Positions 28,431-36,785 of a stretch of DNA of 64,000 nucleotides are shown here, piece by piece. The stretch lies in the NCBI RefSeq assembly GCF_030757795.1, contig NZ_JAUQWH010000001.1, positions 1 through 64,000 of the forward strand. The letters run 5' to 3'. Source of the DNA: Actinoplanes oryzae. GTDB lineage: Bacteria; Actinomycetota; Actinomycetes; Mycobacteriales; Micromonosporaceae. Made by a program: the position numbers and the translations under genes. Under the pieces are notes generated by a model, which was given only the letters and a program-made list of their open reading frames with translations, did no database searches and had not been told where the DNA came from. Each line of letters begins with the position of its first letter. The first letter of the stretch is position 1.

Positions 28431-29125
28431 AGCGAGCCGAGCGCCAGTACGCCCTGGTCGACCTGCTCCGCGGGGCACGCCGGCCCTGGTCCGCCGCTCG
28501 GCTCGCCGGCGAGTTCGGGGTGTCCGCACGCACCATCGAACGCGACATCAGCTCGCTCCAGATTGCCGGGGTCCCCATCTACGCCGATCACGGGGCGGCG
28601 GGCGGCTACTCGATCCTCCGGGAGTACTCGCTGCCCCCGCTGAACCTGTCCGCCACCGAGTCGCTGGCCGTGCTTGCCGGGCTCGCCCTCCTCGATTCCT
28701 CGCCGTACCAGGGAGCCGCCCGCCGCGCCCGCGCCAAGATCGCCGCCGTCATGGCGGAGGAGCATCGCGTGCCGGTGCAGGAGACGCTCGGCGCGATGCG
28801 GGTCATCGACGCCGTCGCCCCGGCGGACGACGCGGTGCCGCTCGGCATGCTCGCCGACGTGATCGCCGCCCGGCGCGTGGTGCGGCTCGCCTACCTGGGG
28901 GAAGACGGCGCCACCGGCACGGTCCGCGACGTCGAGACGATGGGACTGCTCCGCGCGGACGGCTCCTGGCTGCTCACGGGCTGGTGCCGGCTCCGAGACG
29001 CGATCCGCGGCTTCCGGATCGAGCGCATCACCCGCCTCGAGATCCTCGACGAGATCCCGCCGGCGCGCGACCCGGCGCTCCTCGAAGCGGACCTCGCGCG
29101 GTGGCCGGCGCGGCGCCTCAGCTGA
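28427..29125 (+). CDS. HTH/WYL-domain transcriptional regulator
   Basis: The 232-residue protein has an N-terminal winged helix of the DeoR/HTH_11 type (RQYALVDLLRGARRPWSAARLAGEFGVSARTIERDISSLQIAGVPIY). The middle region has LPPLNLSATESLAVLAGLALL, and a C-terminal WYL-type domain follows (GLLRADGSWLLTGWCRLRDAIRGFRIERI). WYL domains bind nucleic acids or nucleotides in many regulators. The GTG at 28427 overlaps the SnoaL-like stop. It probably regulates its own operon. Confidence 0.9.
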   Translation: MKRAERQYALVDLLRGARRPWSAARLAGEFGVSARTIERDISSLQIAGVPIYADHGAAGGYSILREYSLPPLNLSATESLAVLAGLALLDSSPYQGAARRARAKIAAVMAEEHRVPVQETLGAMRVIDAVAPADDAVPLGMLADVIAARRVVRLAYLGEDGATGTVRDVETMGLLRADGSWLLTGWCRLRDAIRGFRIERITRLEILDEIPPARDPALLEADLARWPARRLS

Positions 29126-29151
29126 CCTGCCTCAGCCGGCGACGACGGAAC

Positions 29152-30645
29152 TCAGGCGAGCTCGACTCGGTCCTGGGCGGTGGTGGCGGTCAGGTAGAGG
29201 CGGCAGCCCGCGGCGGTGAGGACGGCTTGGACGAGGATCGCGGTCCAGGTGAGGGGCTGGTTCTGGGCGATCAGGACCAGGGCGGGGACGCCGAGGAGGA
29301 GCATGTCGACGCCGGCCAGCGCGGCGACCAGCGGGCCGGTGGAGACCGAGCCCATCGGGGTGTCGAAGGGCAGCGAGCCGTTGTCGACGAAGCCGGCGCG
29401 GGCCTTGCGGACCGCCGCGACGCCGCCGACCGGGCCGACGGCCACGCCGAGGAGCCACCAGGGGCCCGGCGGGAGGTCGCCGAGGAGCTGGAGAAGGCCG
29501 AGGCTGAGGGCGTACCAGCAGGTGGCGAGGGCGACCGGGACCGCGGCGCGCTGCAGGATCGCCGTGCGGGAATCGAGGCCCAGCATGCGGAGCATGAACG
29601 GGTTGCCGGTGTCGGTGCGCAGGGTGGCGGTGGTGACGCTGCCCGCGAAGAGGCCGCCGAGCAGGACGGCGGCGGCCAGCACCAGGCGCGGGGCGGTGGT
29701 GACCAGGGCGGGGAGGGCGGCGCCGCCCGCGAGCCAGAGCAGGCGGACCGGGCGGCGGCGGAGCATGCGGAGATCCTGGGCCACGAGTACGGGGACGCGG
29801 CTGCTCAGGCGGCGGGAGCGCAGGTGGCGGCGGGCCCAGTAGCGGCGTTCGACCATGTCGGAGACGAAGGAGGGCTCGACCGCGTACGCGGAGTCCCACA
29901 GGGTGCCCGCGGTGCGCGCCGATTCGAGGATGCGGTCGTTGGGGGTGCGGGCGAGGTTGCGTACCGCGATCAGGAAGCCGGCCAGGACGATCACCGCGAG
30001 CGCACCCGCGGCCGTGACCACCCACCCGGGCCGGGGCCACCCGGGCGGCGCGAGGGGCGCGGCGACGGCCGAGTCGGCGACCAGGCCGGCCAGGCCCGCG
30101 GCCAGGACCAGCGCGGCGAGGCGGTCGCACCACGGCGACCACCAGCGGTCCGCCTGCGCGGCAAGGGCGACGAACAGCAGCGTCGCGGCGGCGAGGGCGC
30201 CCACCAGCGGCAGCAGCACCGCTTGTTCGACAAGCGGGCGGGCCAGGACGTGACCCTCGACGGCGAGCGCGGCCAGCGCCCCGGTCAGGGCGGCCACCGC
30301 GAGGGCCGAGCCGAGGCCGGGCAGTAACAGCGCGCGGCGGCTCATCGGGGCGGTGAGCAGCCACGACGCGGCGGGACGGCTGATCGCCAGCGGGCCGAAG
30401 CGGCGCAGCCCCAGGAAGAGACCGCCGAGCATGGTCAGGATCAGGGAGACGCCGGCCAGGCGCGAGGCGTTGGGGTGATCCGGCCAGAAGACGACGGCGA
30501 GCTGCTTGTGGAGCATGCCGCCGACGATCGCGACGAAGAGGACGGCGAAGTACCAGTTGCCGGCGATCTCCCCGCGGCTGGAGTGCGCGCGCTGGGTGCG
30601 GCCGATCCAGCGGCGTACCTCGCCCGCGCTGACCAGCGTGGTCAC
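29152..30645 (-). CDS. ABC transporter membrane protein (DUF6297-like)
   Basis: This 497-residue protein has about ten to twelve membrane helices and a positively charged central loop (MVERRYWARRHLRSRRLSSRVPVLVAQDLRMLRRRPVR). Its GTG overlaps the stop of the ATP-binding gene as GTGA, so the two form an exporter-like ABC pair. The size, gene pairing and FVDNGSLPFDTPMGSVSTGPLV segment suit the actinobacterial DUF6297 permeases. The substrate is unknown. Confidence 0.82.
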   Translation of the reverse strand: MTTLVSAGEVRRWIGRTQRAHSSRGEIAGNWYFAVLFVAIVGGMLHKQLAVVFWPDHPNASRLAGVSLILTMLGGLFLGLRRFGPLAISRPAASWLLTAPMSRRALLLPGLGSALAVAALTGALAALAVEGHVLARPLVEQAVLLPLVGALAAATLLFVALAAQADRWWSPWCDRLAALVLAAGLAGLVADSAVAAPLAPPGWPRPGWVVTAAGALAVIVLAGFLIAVRNLARTPNDRILESARTAGTLWDSAYAVEPSFVSDMVERRYWARRHLRSRRLSSRVPVLVAQDLRMLRRRPVRLLWLAGGAALPALVTTAPRLVLAAAVLLGGLFAGSVTTATLRTDTGNPFMLRMLGLDSRTAILQRAAVPVALATCWYALSLGLLQLLGDLPPGPWWLLGVAVGPVGGVAAVRKARAGFVDNGSLPFDTPMGSVSTGPLVAALAGVDMLLLGVPALVLIAQNQPLTWTAILVQAVLTAAGCRLYLTATTAQDRVELA

Positions 30646-31265
30646 CGCGCGGCCATGCTCACGCCCGAGGCTCCGGAGGCCGCGGTGAAGGCGTCGTCGT
30701 GACTGGCCATGAGGAGGCTGCCGCCGTCCGCGAGGTATTCGGCGATGAGGGCGGCGACCGTCTCCCGGCCCTCGGGGTCGAGGCGCTGCTCCGGCTCGTC
30801 GAGGATCAGCAGCCGGCTCGGGCGCAGGAAGGCGAGGGCGAGCGTGAGGCGCTGCTTCTGGCCGGACGACATGGACGCCGGGACGGCGTCGGCCTGCGCC
30901 GCGATGCCGAGGCGCTCGAGGGCCTCGTCCGCCCCGGCGTCGTCGGCGTGCACCCCGTGGGCGCGGCAGACCAGCTCGGCGTGCTCGCGGACGGTCAGTC
31001 CCGGGTACCAGGTCGGCGGCTCCACGGTGGTCGACACGGCCCGCCAGAACTCGGGGGTCGCGCCGGGCGGGCCGCCGAAGACCTCGATCTCGCCCTCGTC
31101 CGGGCGCTGCAGGCCGGCGACGCAGCGCAGCAGGGTGGACTTGCCGATGCCGTTCTCACCCGTGATGCAGACGCCCGTGCCGGCGGGCACGGTCAGGTCC
31201 AGCCCCGTGATGACGGCGGTGGAGCCGTAGCTCACTGCCAGGTCACGGACCGCGATCGCTTCCAC
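30642..31265 (-). CDS. ABC transporter ATP-binding protein
   Basis: This nucleotide-binding subunit of about 207 residues has the Walker A GENGIGKST, a Q-loop region (VSTTVEPPTWYP), the signature MSSGQKQRL, the Walker B LLILDEPEQRLD and the switch His in LLMASHDD. The GTG at 31265 (VEAIAVRDLAVSYG) is the start that gives a normal N-terminus; a TTG at 31283 is also in frame. It follows the aldehyde dehydrogenase gene by 24 bases and overlaps the permease gene. Confidence 0.93.
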   Translation of the reverse strand: MEAIAVRDLAVSYGSTAVITGLDLTVPAGTGVCITGENGIGKSTLLRCVAGLQRPDEGEIEVFGGPPGATPEFWRAVSTTVEPPTWYPGLTVREHAELVCRAHGVHADDAGADEALERLGIAAQADAVPASMSSGQKQRLTLALAFLRPSRLLILDEPEQRLDPEGRETVAALIAEYLADGGSLLMASHDDAFTAASGASGVSMAAR

Positions 31266-31289
31266 GGCTTCAGAACTTAGCAAGGCTGA

Positions 31290-32783
31290 TCACGGGCGGC
31301 GCGCGTACAGGAGCTTGACCACCTTGACGATGCGCCGCACCTGAGCGGGGGTGCGCTCGAAGGTCATCGCCGGCAGCGCGGAGGGCCCGCGCCGCACGGT
31401 GACCGCCTTGGGTACGGAGAACTCGCGCAGGCCGTCCTCCCCGTGCACGCGCCCGAAGCCCGAGTCGCCGAGCCCGCCGAACGGGAGCGTGGCCATGCCG
31501 ACGAAGCCGAGCGTCGAGTTGACCGACACCATGCCCGCGCGCATGCGCCGGGCGATCCGGATCGCGTGGCGTTTGCCGAAGACGGCGCCGCCGAGGCCGT
31601 ACGGGCCGCTGTTGACCTTGGTCAGGGCCTCGTCCGCGTCCGCGACCTTCGTGATGGTGAGCGTGGGCCCGAAGGTCTCCTCGCGCACGGCGGCGGAGTG
31701 GTCCGGCACATTGACGAGTACGGTCGGAGCGACGCTCGGCGCCCGCACGGCGCCGGCCCCGCCCACCACCGCCTCGCCGCCACTGGCCAGGGCGTCCTCG
31801 ATGTGCCGGCGCACCACGTCGAGCTGTGCGGGCATCGTCATCGGCCCGATCTCCTCGCCGACCCGCAGCCGCCCGGCCTTCTCCGTCACCGCGCCGACGA
31901 AGGCGTCGAAGACCGGCGCGACCACGTACGCCCGCTCGATGCCGATGCAGGTCTGCCCGGCGTTGGTCATCGAGCCCCACACCGCCGCCTCGGCCGCCGC
32001 CTCGATGTCCGCGTCGGCGTCCACGATCAGCGCGTCCTTGCCGCCGGCCTCCAGCACCACCGGCGTCAGCGTCTCGGCGCACGTCGCCATGATCTTCTTC
32101 GCCGTCGCCGTGGACCCGGTGAACGCGAGCTTGCCCACCCCGGCCCGGCACAGCGCGGCGCCCGTGGCGGCGTCGCCGTGCACGGCCTGCAGCACCGGCT
32201 GCTCGGGCACCACCTCGGCGAACGTGTCGGCGAGCCACTGGCCGATCACCGGCGTGTACTCGCTCGGCTTGAACACCACGGCGTTGCCGGCCGCCAGCGC
32301 GCCGCTGATCGGGCCCATCGGCACGAGCACCGGATAGTTCCACGGGCTGATGACGCCGACCACGCCGAACGGCAGGTATTCGAGATGCGCGGCGTGCTCG
32401 GCCACCAGCAGCCGCGACCTGACCTTGCGGGGCCCGAGCACCCGGCGGGCGTTGCGGGCACCCCAGTCGAGGTGCTCGATCGCGGCCACGATCTCGACGA
32501 TCGCATCGGCCAGGGGCTTGCCGGTCTCGGCTCGGCTGAGCTCCGCCAGCTCGTCGAGGCGCTCGGCCAGCAGGGCGCGCCAGCGCAGCAACCTGGTGCG
32601 GCGACCGTCGAAGCCGAGCGCCGCCCACCACTGCTGGGCGTCTGCGCCGTTGCGGACGGCTGTTGCCACGGCGGCCTCGTCGGCGACGGGCACCCGGCCG
32701 GCCTCGGCGCCGGTCGCGGGGCTGGTGGAGAGCAGGAAACCGCCCTCGAACACGGGCATACCGGGCGTACGGGTGTCCGTCAT
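31290..32783 (-). CDS. NAD(P)-dependent aldehyde dehydrogenase (succinate-semialdehyde type)
   Basis: This 497-residue ALDH oxidises an aldehyde to the acid. It has the general-base Glu motif VVLEAGGKDALIV (Ala replaces the common Leu of ELGGK), the nucleophile Cys in SMTNAGQTCIGIERAYV, the PWNYPVLVP and FKPSEYTP cofactor segments, and EETFGPTLTI. Residues beyond REFSVPKAVTVRRG form a short extra C-terminus (RTPAQVRRIVKVVKLLYARRP). The ATG at 32783 appears leaderless (see promoter). The substrate is uncertain. Confidence 0.92.
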   Translation of the reverse strand: MTDTRTPGMPVFEGGFLLSTSPATGAEAGRVPVADEAAVATAVRNGADAQQWWAALGFDGRRTRLLRWRALLAERLDELAELSRAETGKPLADAIVEIVAAIEHLDWGARNARRVLGPRKVRSRLLVAEHAAHLEYLPFGVVGVISPWNYPVLVPMGPISGALAAGNAVVFKPSEYTPVIGQWLADTFAEVVPEQPVLQAVHGDAATGAALCRAGVGKLAFTGSTATAKKIMATCAETLTPVVLEAGGKDALIVDADADIEAAAEAAVWGSMTNAGQTCIGIERAYVVAPVFDAFVGAVTEKAGRLRVGEEIGPMTMPAQLDVVRRHIEDALASGGEAVVGGAGAVRAPSVAPTVLVNVPDHSAAVREETFGPTLTITKVADADEALTKVNSGPYGLGGAVFGKRHAIRIARRMRAGMVSVNSTLGFVGMATLPFGGLGDSGFGRVHGEDGLREFSVPKAVTVRRGPSALPAMTFERTPAQVRRIVKVVKLLYARRP

Positions 32784-32790
32784 GAACGTG

Positions 32791-32796
32791 AGTCTA
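32791..32796 (-). promoter_or_regulatory. Leaderless promoter of the aldehyde dehydrogenase gene
   Basis: On the minus strand, TAGACT is followed by 7 bases and then the ATG, the spacing expected when transcription starts on the first base of the start codon. No ribosome-binding site is present. Confidence 0.5.
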
Positions 32797-32826
32797 TGTC
32801 GCATTAGCCGTGCCGCGCCGCACACG

Positions 32827-32832
32827 TACGCT
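32827..32832 (+). promoter_or_regulatory. Leaderless promoter of the small zinc-ribbon gene
   Basis: TACGCT (TANNNT) is followed by 6 bases and the GTG at 32839, with no ribosome site. Together with the box at 32791 it forms a compact divergent pair within about 55 bases. Confidence 0.45.
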
Positions 32833-32838
32833 TGATTC

Positions 32839-33180
32839 GTGAGCCCTCGCCGGAACCGCCCCAAGACGCGCGGTCAGTCGTCCGAGCCTCCGGCCGATCT
32901 CGCCGACGACCGCGTCCGGCGGGGCATCGGCGGCGTCCAGCAGTACCAGGACGGCGAGTGGATGGTGCGGTCGATCTTCGGCGGGGCGGCCGTGAAGACG
33001 TACAGGTGCCCGGGGTGCATGCAGGAGATCCGCCCCGGCGTGGCGCACATCGTGGCGTGGCCGGCCGACGAGCGCGGCGACGAGACCGACCGCCGCCACT
33101 GGCACACCGGCTGCTGGCGCGCCCGCGACCGGCGCGGCCCCGCGGTGGAGCGCTCCCGCAACGCGCCGCGCTATGGGTGA
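32839..33180 (+). CDS. Small protein with a Cys/His metal-binding motif
   Basis: The 113-residue protein has a basic N-terminus (MSPRRNRPKTRGQ), a middle part GGVQQYQDGEWMVRSIFGGAAVKTYRCPGCMQEI, and then HWHTGCW. CPGC plus H-x-x-x-C could form one zinc site. Homologues in other actinomycetes are often called 'ATP/GTP-binding protein' without evidence. It lies 10 bases before the hydrolase gene, probably in an operon. The function is unknown. Confidence 0.75.
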   Translation: MSPRRNRPKTRGQSSEPPADLADDRVRRGIGGVQQYQDGEWMVRSIFGGAAVKTYRCPGCMQEIRPGVAHIVAWPADERGDETDRRHWHTGCWRARDRRGPAVERSRNAPRYG

Positions 33181-33190
33181 GTATTAGGGC

Positions 33191-33988
33191 GTGGCTCAAC
33201 GCATCCGCGCGAACTCCGTCCTCCCCGCGCACCGCGAGGACATCGACCTGCACACCGCCGACGGCCAGACCCTGGTCGGCGAGCTGGCCCGCCCGCTCGG
33301 CCGCGACCCGGTGGCCACCCTGGTGTGCCTCCACCCGCTGCCCACCCACGGCGGCATGATGGACAGCCACGTCTTCCGCAAGGCGGCCTGGCGCCTCCCC
33401 GCCCTCGCCGGCGTCGCGGTCCTCCGCTTCAACACCCGCGGCACCTCCAGCGTCCGAGGCACCAGCACCGGCACCTTCTCCGCCGGCGCCGACGAGAAGT
33501 TCGACGTGGCCGCCGCCATCGAGTACGCCGAGTTCGCCGACCTCCCGAACATCTGGCTCCTCGGCTGGTCCTTCGGCACCGACCTGACCCTGATGCACGG
33601 CCTCGACCCCGCCGTCCAGGGTGCGATCCTGCTGTCGCCGCCCCTCCGCTTCTCCCAGCCCGCCCACCTGTCGGCCTGGGCCACGGACGGCAAGCCGCTG
33701 ACCGCCCTCATCCCGGAGTTCGACGACTATCTGCGCCCGGCCGAGGCGGAGGAGCGCTTCGCCGCGATCCCGCACGCCGAGGTGGTCGGCATCCCGGGCG
33801 GCAAGCACCTGTGGGTCGGCCACTCCGAGCGCATCCTCGACGAAATCGTCAGCCGGGTCGCCCCGGGCGTCGCCACGCCGCTGCCCCAGGAATGGGACGG
33901 CGAGATGACCTTCGGCGACATGAACGCGTACGCCGACCGCACGGTCGCCGCCTTCGCCGACACCCCCGTCCCCCAGCCCGGCGACTGA
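33191..33988 (+). CDS. Alpha/beta hydrolase
   Basis: The 265-residue hydrolase fold has the oxyanion segment LVCLHPLPTHGGMMDSHVF, a nucleophile elbow GWSFG, an acid region (ALIPEFDDYLRPAEAEERFAA) and the catalytic His in GIPGGKHLWVGH. RFNTRGTSSVRG is typical of the family called 'alpha/beta superfamily hydrolase' (COG2945). The GTG start lies 10 bases after the upstream gene. The substrate is unknown. Confidence 0.88.
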   Translation: MAQRIRANSVLPAHREDIDLHTADGQTLVGELARPLGRDPVATLVCLHPLPTHGGMMDSHVFRKAAWRLPALAGVAVLRFNTRGTSSVRGTSTGTFSAGADEKFDVAAAIEYAEFADLPNIWLLGWSFGTDLTLMHGLDPAVQGAILLSPPLRFSQPAHLSAWATDGKPLTALIPEFDDYLRPAEAEERFAAIPHAEVVGIPGGKHLWVGHSERILDEIVSRVAPGVATPLPQEWDGEMTFGDMNAYADRTVAAFADTPVPQPGD

Positions 33989-34009
33989 CGGCGCTGTAGC
34001 CACGACGGC

Positions 34010-34153
34010 GACGCCGGGCTGCTCGGGCTGCTCACAGCAACGAACGGCGCCGGCCTTGCGGTGGGCAGCCTCCTGCGGCCGGTCTTCGCGGGAATCGCGG
34101 TCCTCGCCACCGCGGGCGCGGCAACGCTGGTCACCGGTCTGCGTTCGCCGTGA
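34010..34153 (+). pseudogene. Possible C-terminal remnant of a membrane protein
   Basis: There is no start codon, but 47 codons from GAC at 34010 to a TGA at 34151 read DAGLLGLLTATNGAGLAVG and then SLLRPVFAGIAVLATAGAAT. These look like two membrane helices of a transporter such as MFS. It lies in the 530-base gap downstream of the toxin cassette, beside decayed immunity copies. Confidence 0.3.
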
Positions 34154-34178
34154 CCTCGGAGCTTCCGACAGCAGCCGC

Positions 34179-34249
34179 CGGACCCGTGACATGGTCGAAA
34201 CGCTGGAGAGACGCCGCCCGATCGGCCTCGTCCCGATCGGCGTGGTCTG
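34179..34249 (-). pseudogene. Second remnant of the immunity gene 3' end
   Basis: On the minus strand, DEADRAASLQRFDHVTGPAA aligns without gaps to DEIDRASSLKYFGYVMGPGD, the C-terminus of the immunity candidate at 34520. It has no start and reads through the position of the stop. It lies immediately downstream of the larger remnant. Confidence 0.6.
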
Positions 34250-34414
34250 TCAGTCGTCGGGCCCGAGGACGCGGCCGAACTGCGCGAGCGAACCCTCCCG
34301 GTCGATCTCGTCCAGGGGCTCCCGGGCCAAGCCGGGCATCGGCGGCTCGTCGGCCCGGTCCCGCCAGGTGGCCATGCGAACGACGGTCATCACCAGCCTG
34401 CATTCCCCGTGATC
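34250..34414 (-). pseudogene. First remnant of the immunity gene 3' end
   Basis: About 54 codons ending in TGA (34250-34252) match the last 54 residues of the intact gene without gaps. For example, GLAREPLDEIDREGSLAQFG here matches GLDHTSLDEIDRASSLKYFG there. Upstream of DHGECRLV the similarity stops, so this is a 3' duplicate rather than a complete gene. An ATG at 34390 could give a 46-residue peptide. Confidence 0.7.
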
Positions 34415-34519
34415 CGCCGGCCCGGCAACCGTAAGCCGACCCTCGGCGTTGAGGCCTTCTGCTCGCGGCGAAGTCCGCGCGATGGTCCGGCGCCGCCGGG
34501 TTCGGCAGCGGTCGTTTGC

Positions 34520-35077
34520 TCAGTCGCCGGGCCCCATGACATAGCCGAAGTACTTGAGCGAGGAGGCCCTGTCGATCTCGTCCAGCGAAGTGTGGTCAAG
34601 ACCCGCGGTCGGCGGTCGTTCGGCCCGGCTGAGCCAGCCGCGCATCGGCACCGAGACGTTGTCGATCTCGATGAAGCCGTGCTCGGTCTGGAAACCACCG
34701 CCGCGCTCGAACATCTGAAGCAGCGGCTCGAAGGGGTCCTCGAGGCCATGGGGCAACTTGTCGCCGAGGGTGGGACGCAGAGCCGCCCAATGCAGGATCC
34801 AGGGCGTCACCTGCTTGACGTGCCAGCCACCCTTACGCACCTGGGCCAACACTTCGTCGATCAGGTGTTGATCGGCGCGGACGCCGGGATTCACACATGC
34901 GGCGATGTCATAGAAAGGGACCGGGGTGTCGCATCCGTAGGCGCGCGACCACTGAGCGGCGCGTCTCAAGTATTCGACCATCAGCTTGCCCTTGGACCAA
35001 CTGCGATAGTCCAGCTGCTGCCAGTCGAGAGCGGTCAGCCGCGCCGCCGTCGCCGCAACGGATTCCTCAGGTGTCAT
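34520..35077 (-). CDS. Candidate immunity protein of the adjacent WxG toxin
   Basis: This 185-residue soluble protein has an Asp/Trp-rich composition (LTALDWQQLDYRSWSKGKLMVEYLRRAAQW) and ends in LDEIDRASSLKYFGYVMGPGD. I do not recognise a family. Its ATG at 35077 overlaps the toxin stop by 4 bases (ATGA), the classic arrangement for an immunity gene. Two decayed copies of its 3' end lie downstream. The role is inferred from context. Confidence 0.7.
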   Translation of the reverse strand: MTPEESVAATAARLTALDWQQLDYRSWSKGKLMVEYLRRAAQWSRAYGCDTPVPFYDIAACVNPGVRADQHLIDEVLAQVRKGGWHVKQVTPWILHWAALRPTLGDKLPHGLEDPFEPLLQMFERGGGFQTEHGFIEIDNVSVPMRGWLSRAERPPTAGLDHTSLDEIDRASSLKYFGYVMGPGD

Positions 35078-36474
35078 CGTTCCAATCCTCGCAGAGCTGC
35101 CGCCACGACATAATCGAGGTTCGACAGGTCGTCGGCCAGCCGTATCCCGGTGCCGTCGATGCCGTAGCCGGCCCAATGCGCCAGTGGTGCCGAGGGATTT
35201 CCCTCCCGGGGTGCGAGCCCGTGTGCGCTGGGATGCTCACGGCTGATGAGCCAGATGCCGTCTTCGTCGTAGGCATCGGGGTGAGACGACTTGTAGGGGA
35301 TTCCGGCCTCCATCAGCTTGCTCTCGACATACTCGTGCGCGGCGAGCATGCGGAACGCCGCAACGTCGTCCGGTTCAAGGGTGCCCCGCGTCGCGCCGTC
35401 CCACAGTGCGGCTATGCGGTCGTTCGGTGTGAAGTATCCCCTGACCACCTGATCTGGGCCGAAGGCGACGTCGTGCTGCTCGACAAACAGGTTCTGCCGC
35501 ATGCCTTCGATGATGCGGGGGTCTATGCCGGTGTTCGCAGCCGCCAGGGGTGTGTCCTCCGGGCTGACCCGGATGCGACGGTAGGCGTCGGCGGCGCGGT
35601 CGGTGAAGCCCTCGTCATAGGGATCCACGAAGTCGGAGCCGCGCGGGAAATCGGCACGGAACTCGCTCGGGGCGGCAGGGCCGGCGGTGGGCGTGGCCGG
35701 GTCGGCTCGGGCGAGGTCGTGGTTGCGCTTGCTCAGTTTGGCGAAGATGTCGGAGAGTTGGTCGAGCTTGGGCGCCAGCCGGCGGAGGCTGTTGAGCAGA
35801 GCGCGCACGAAGTGCTGGATGCGGTCGGCCCACTTGGCGACCAGGGTGGCGACCTGGCCGATGACGACCGGAGTGGCGAGGCCGAGGGTGAGGCCTTCTT
35901 CGGCCAGCCACTGTGGGAGCCGGGCGGCGAGGGTGCCGACGAACTCGGCGATCAGGTCGCGGACGATGCCGCGGACCAGGCCGACCAGCAGGCCGGCGCC
36001 TTCGACGGCGTACGAGATGCCTTCGGCGGCCTTGGCGAGACCATCGAGGACCTGCATGTGCAGGGCGGCATGCGCACGGTACGCGTCGCCCGACGCGCCG
36101 AACCAGCCGGAGACCTCGGCGGCGAGGCGGTCGGCGTACTGCTGGCGGGCCTGTGCGGTGAAGGCGGCGACGTTGGACCAGGTGGCTGCGTGTGCGGCGA
36201 CCTCGTCGGCGTTGCCGGCCAGCCAGTCGAGGGCTTCCTTGAGCGGCTGGACGTGCTCCATCAGCCAGGAGACGCCCCAGGAGACCAGGGTGCCGAGGGG
36301 GTCGACAGCCAGCGAGAGCATGTCCAGGGAGCCGCCGACGCCGCCCAGCGTGCCGTCGACCCAGCTGTTGTCGCGGATGCCGCTGGTGATGTCGGCGGCG
36401 TCTTCGACCAGGCCCAGCCCGGTGTACCAGGTCGTCGAGTCGTGACTCTGCGCGATCAGCGGGTTGGTGCTCAT
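35074..36474 (-). CDS. Type VII secretion-type polymorphic toxin with C-terminal HEYVE domain
   Basis: The 466-residue protein starts at MSTNPLIAQSHDSTT. The N-terminal 200 residues are a WxG-like helical module (ATWSNVAAFTAQARQQYADRL, SGWFGASGDAYRAHAAL). Amphipathic helices (SYAVEGAGLLVGLVRGIVRDL) and a Pro/Ala linker follow. The last 150 residues form a separate domain with FVEQHDVAFG, RIAALWDGATRGTLEPDDV, AAHEYVESKLMEAGIPYKSSH (His380, Glu381, Glu384) and PSAHGLAP. A conserved HE-x-x-E with a downstream SH suggests an enzymatic toxin, perhaps metal-dependent, but I cannot name the family. It is coupled on both sides by 4-base overlaps. Confidence 0.8.
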   Translation of the reverse strand: MSTNPLIAQSHDSTTWYTGLGLVEDAADITSGIRDNSWVDGTLGGVGGSLDMLSLAVDPLGTLVSWGVSWLMEHVQPLKEALDWLAGNADEVAAHAATWSNVAAFTAQARQQYADRLAAEVSGWFGASGDAYRAHAALHMQVLDGLAKAAEGISYAVEGAGLLVGLVRGIVRDLIAEFVGTLAARLPQWLAEEGLTLGLATPVVIGQVATLVAKWADRIQHFVRALLNSLRRLAPKLDQLSDIFAKLSKRNHDLARADPATPTAGPAAPSEFRADFPRGSDFVDPYDEGFTDRAADAYRRIRVSPEDTPLAAANTGIDPRIIEGMRQNLFVEQHDVAFGPDQVVRGYFTPNDRIAALWDGATRGTLEPDDVAAFRMLAAHEYVESKLMEAGIPYKSSHPDAYDEDGIWLISREHPSAHGLAPREGNPSAPLAHWAGYGIDGTGIRLADDLSNLDYVVAAALRGLER

Positions 36475-36785
36475 CCGTACGTCGAGGTGATCGTGTGCGC
36501 GGCGGCGGCGTCGTCGGTTTGCGTGGTCTCGCGGGCGACGGCGCGCAGCTTCAGCGATGTCTCCCGCAGGGCGTCCTCGGTGTCGTGGAGGCTGCCGGCC
36601 GCCAGCGAGAAGAGCGGGCTGAGCAGGGCAGGCAGAAACTGGCACAGCTGCCCGTAGGCCTGGGTGCCCATGCTCACCTCGCGCACTGCCGCCCGGGCCT
36701 GCTGCACGTCGTCGGCGATGCGGTCGACGCTCCGCGCGTGGCCGAGGACGGCGTCCGAGGGCAGCTCCATGGCGTCACCGCTCAT
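36471..36785 (-). CDS. EspC-like type VII secretion target protein
   Basis: The 104-residue all-helical protein (LGHARSVDRIADDVQQARAAVREVSMGTQAYGQLCQFLPAL, then LHDTEDALRETSLKLRAVARET) has the look of the ESX secretion-associated EspC family. Its members pair with WxG substrates. It overlaps the toxin start by 4 bases and the YbaB-like gene by 11. It is probably a partner or chaperone for toxin export; no secretion apparatus gene is in the window. Confidence 0.75.
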   Translation of the reverse strand: MSGDAMELPSDAVLGHARSVDRIADDVQQARAAVREVSMGTQAYGQLCQFLPALLSPLFSLAAGSLHDTEDALRETSLKLRAVARETTQTDDAAAAHTITSTYG

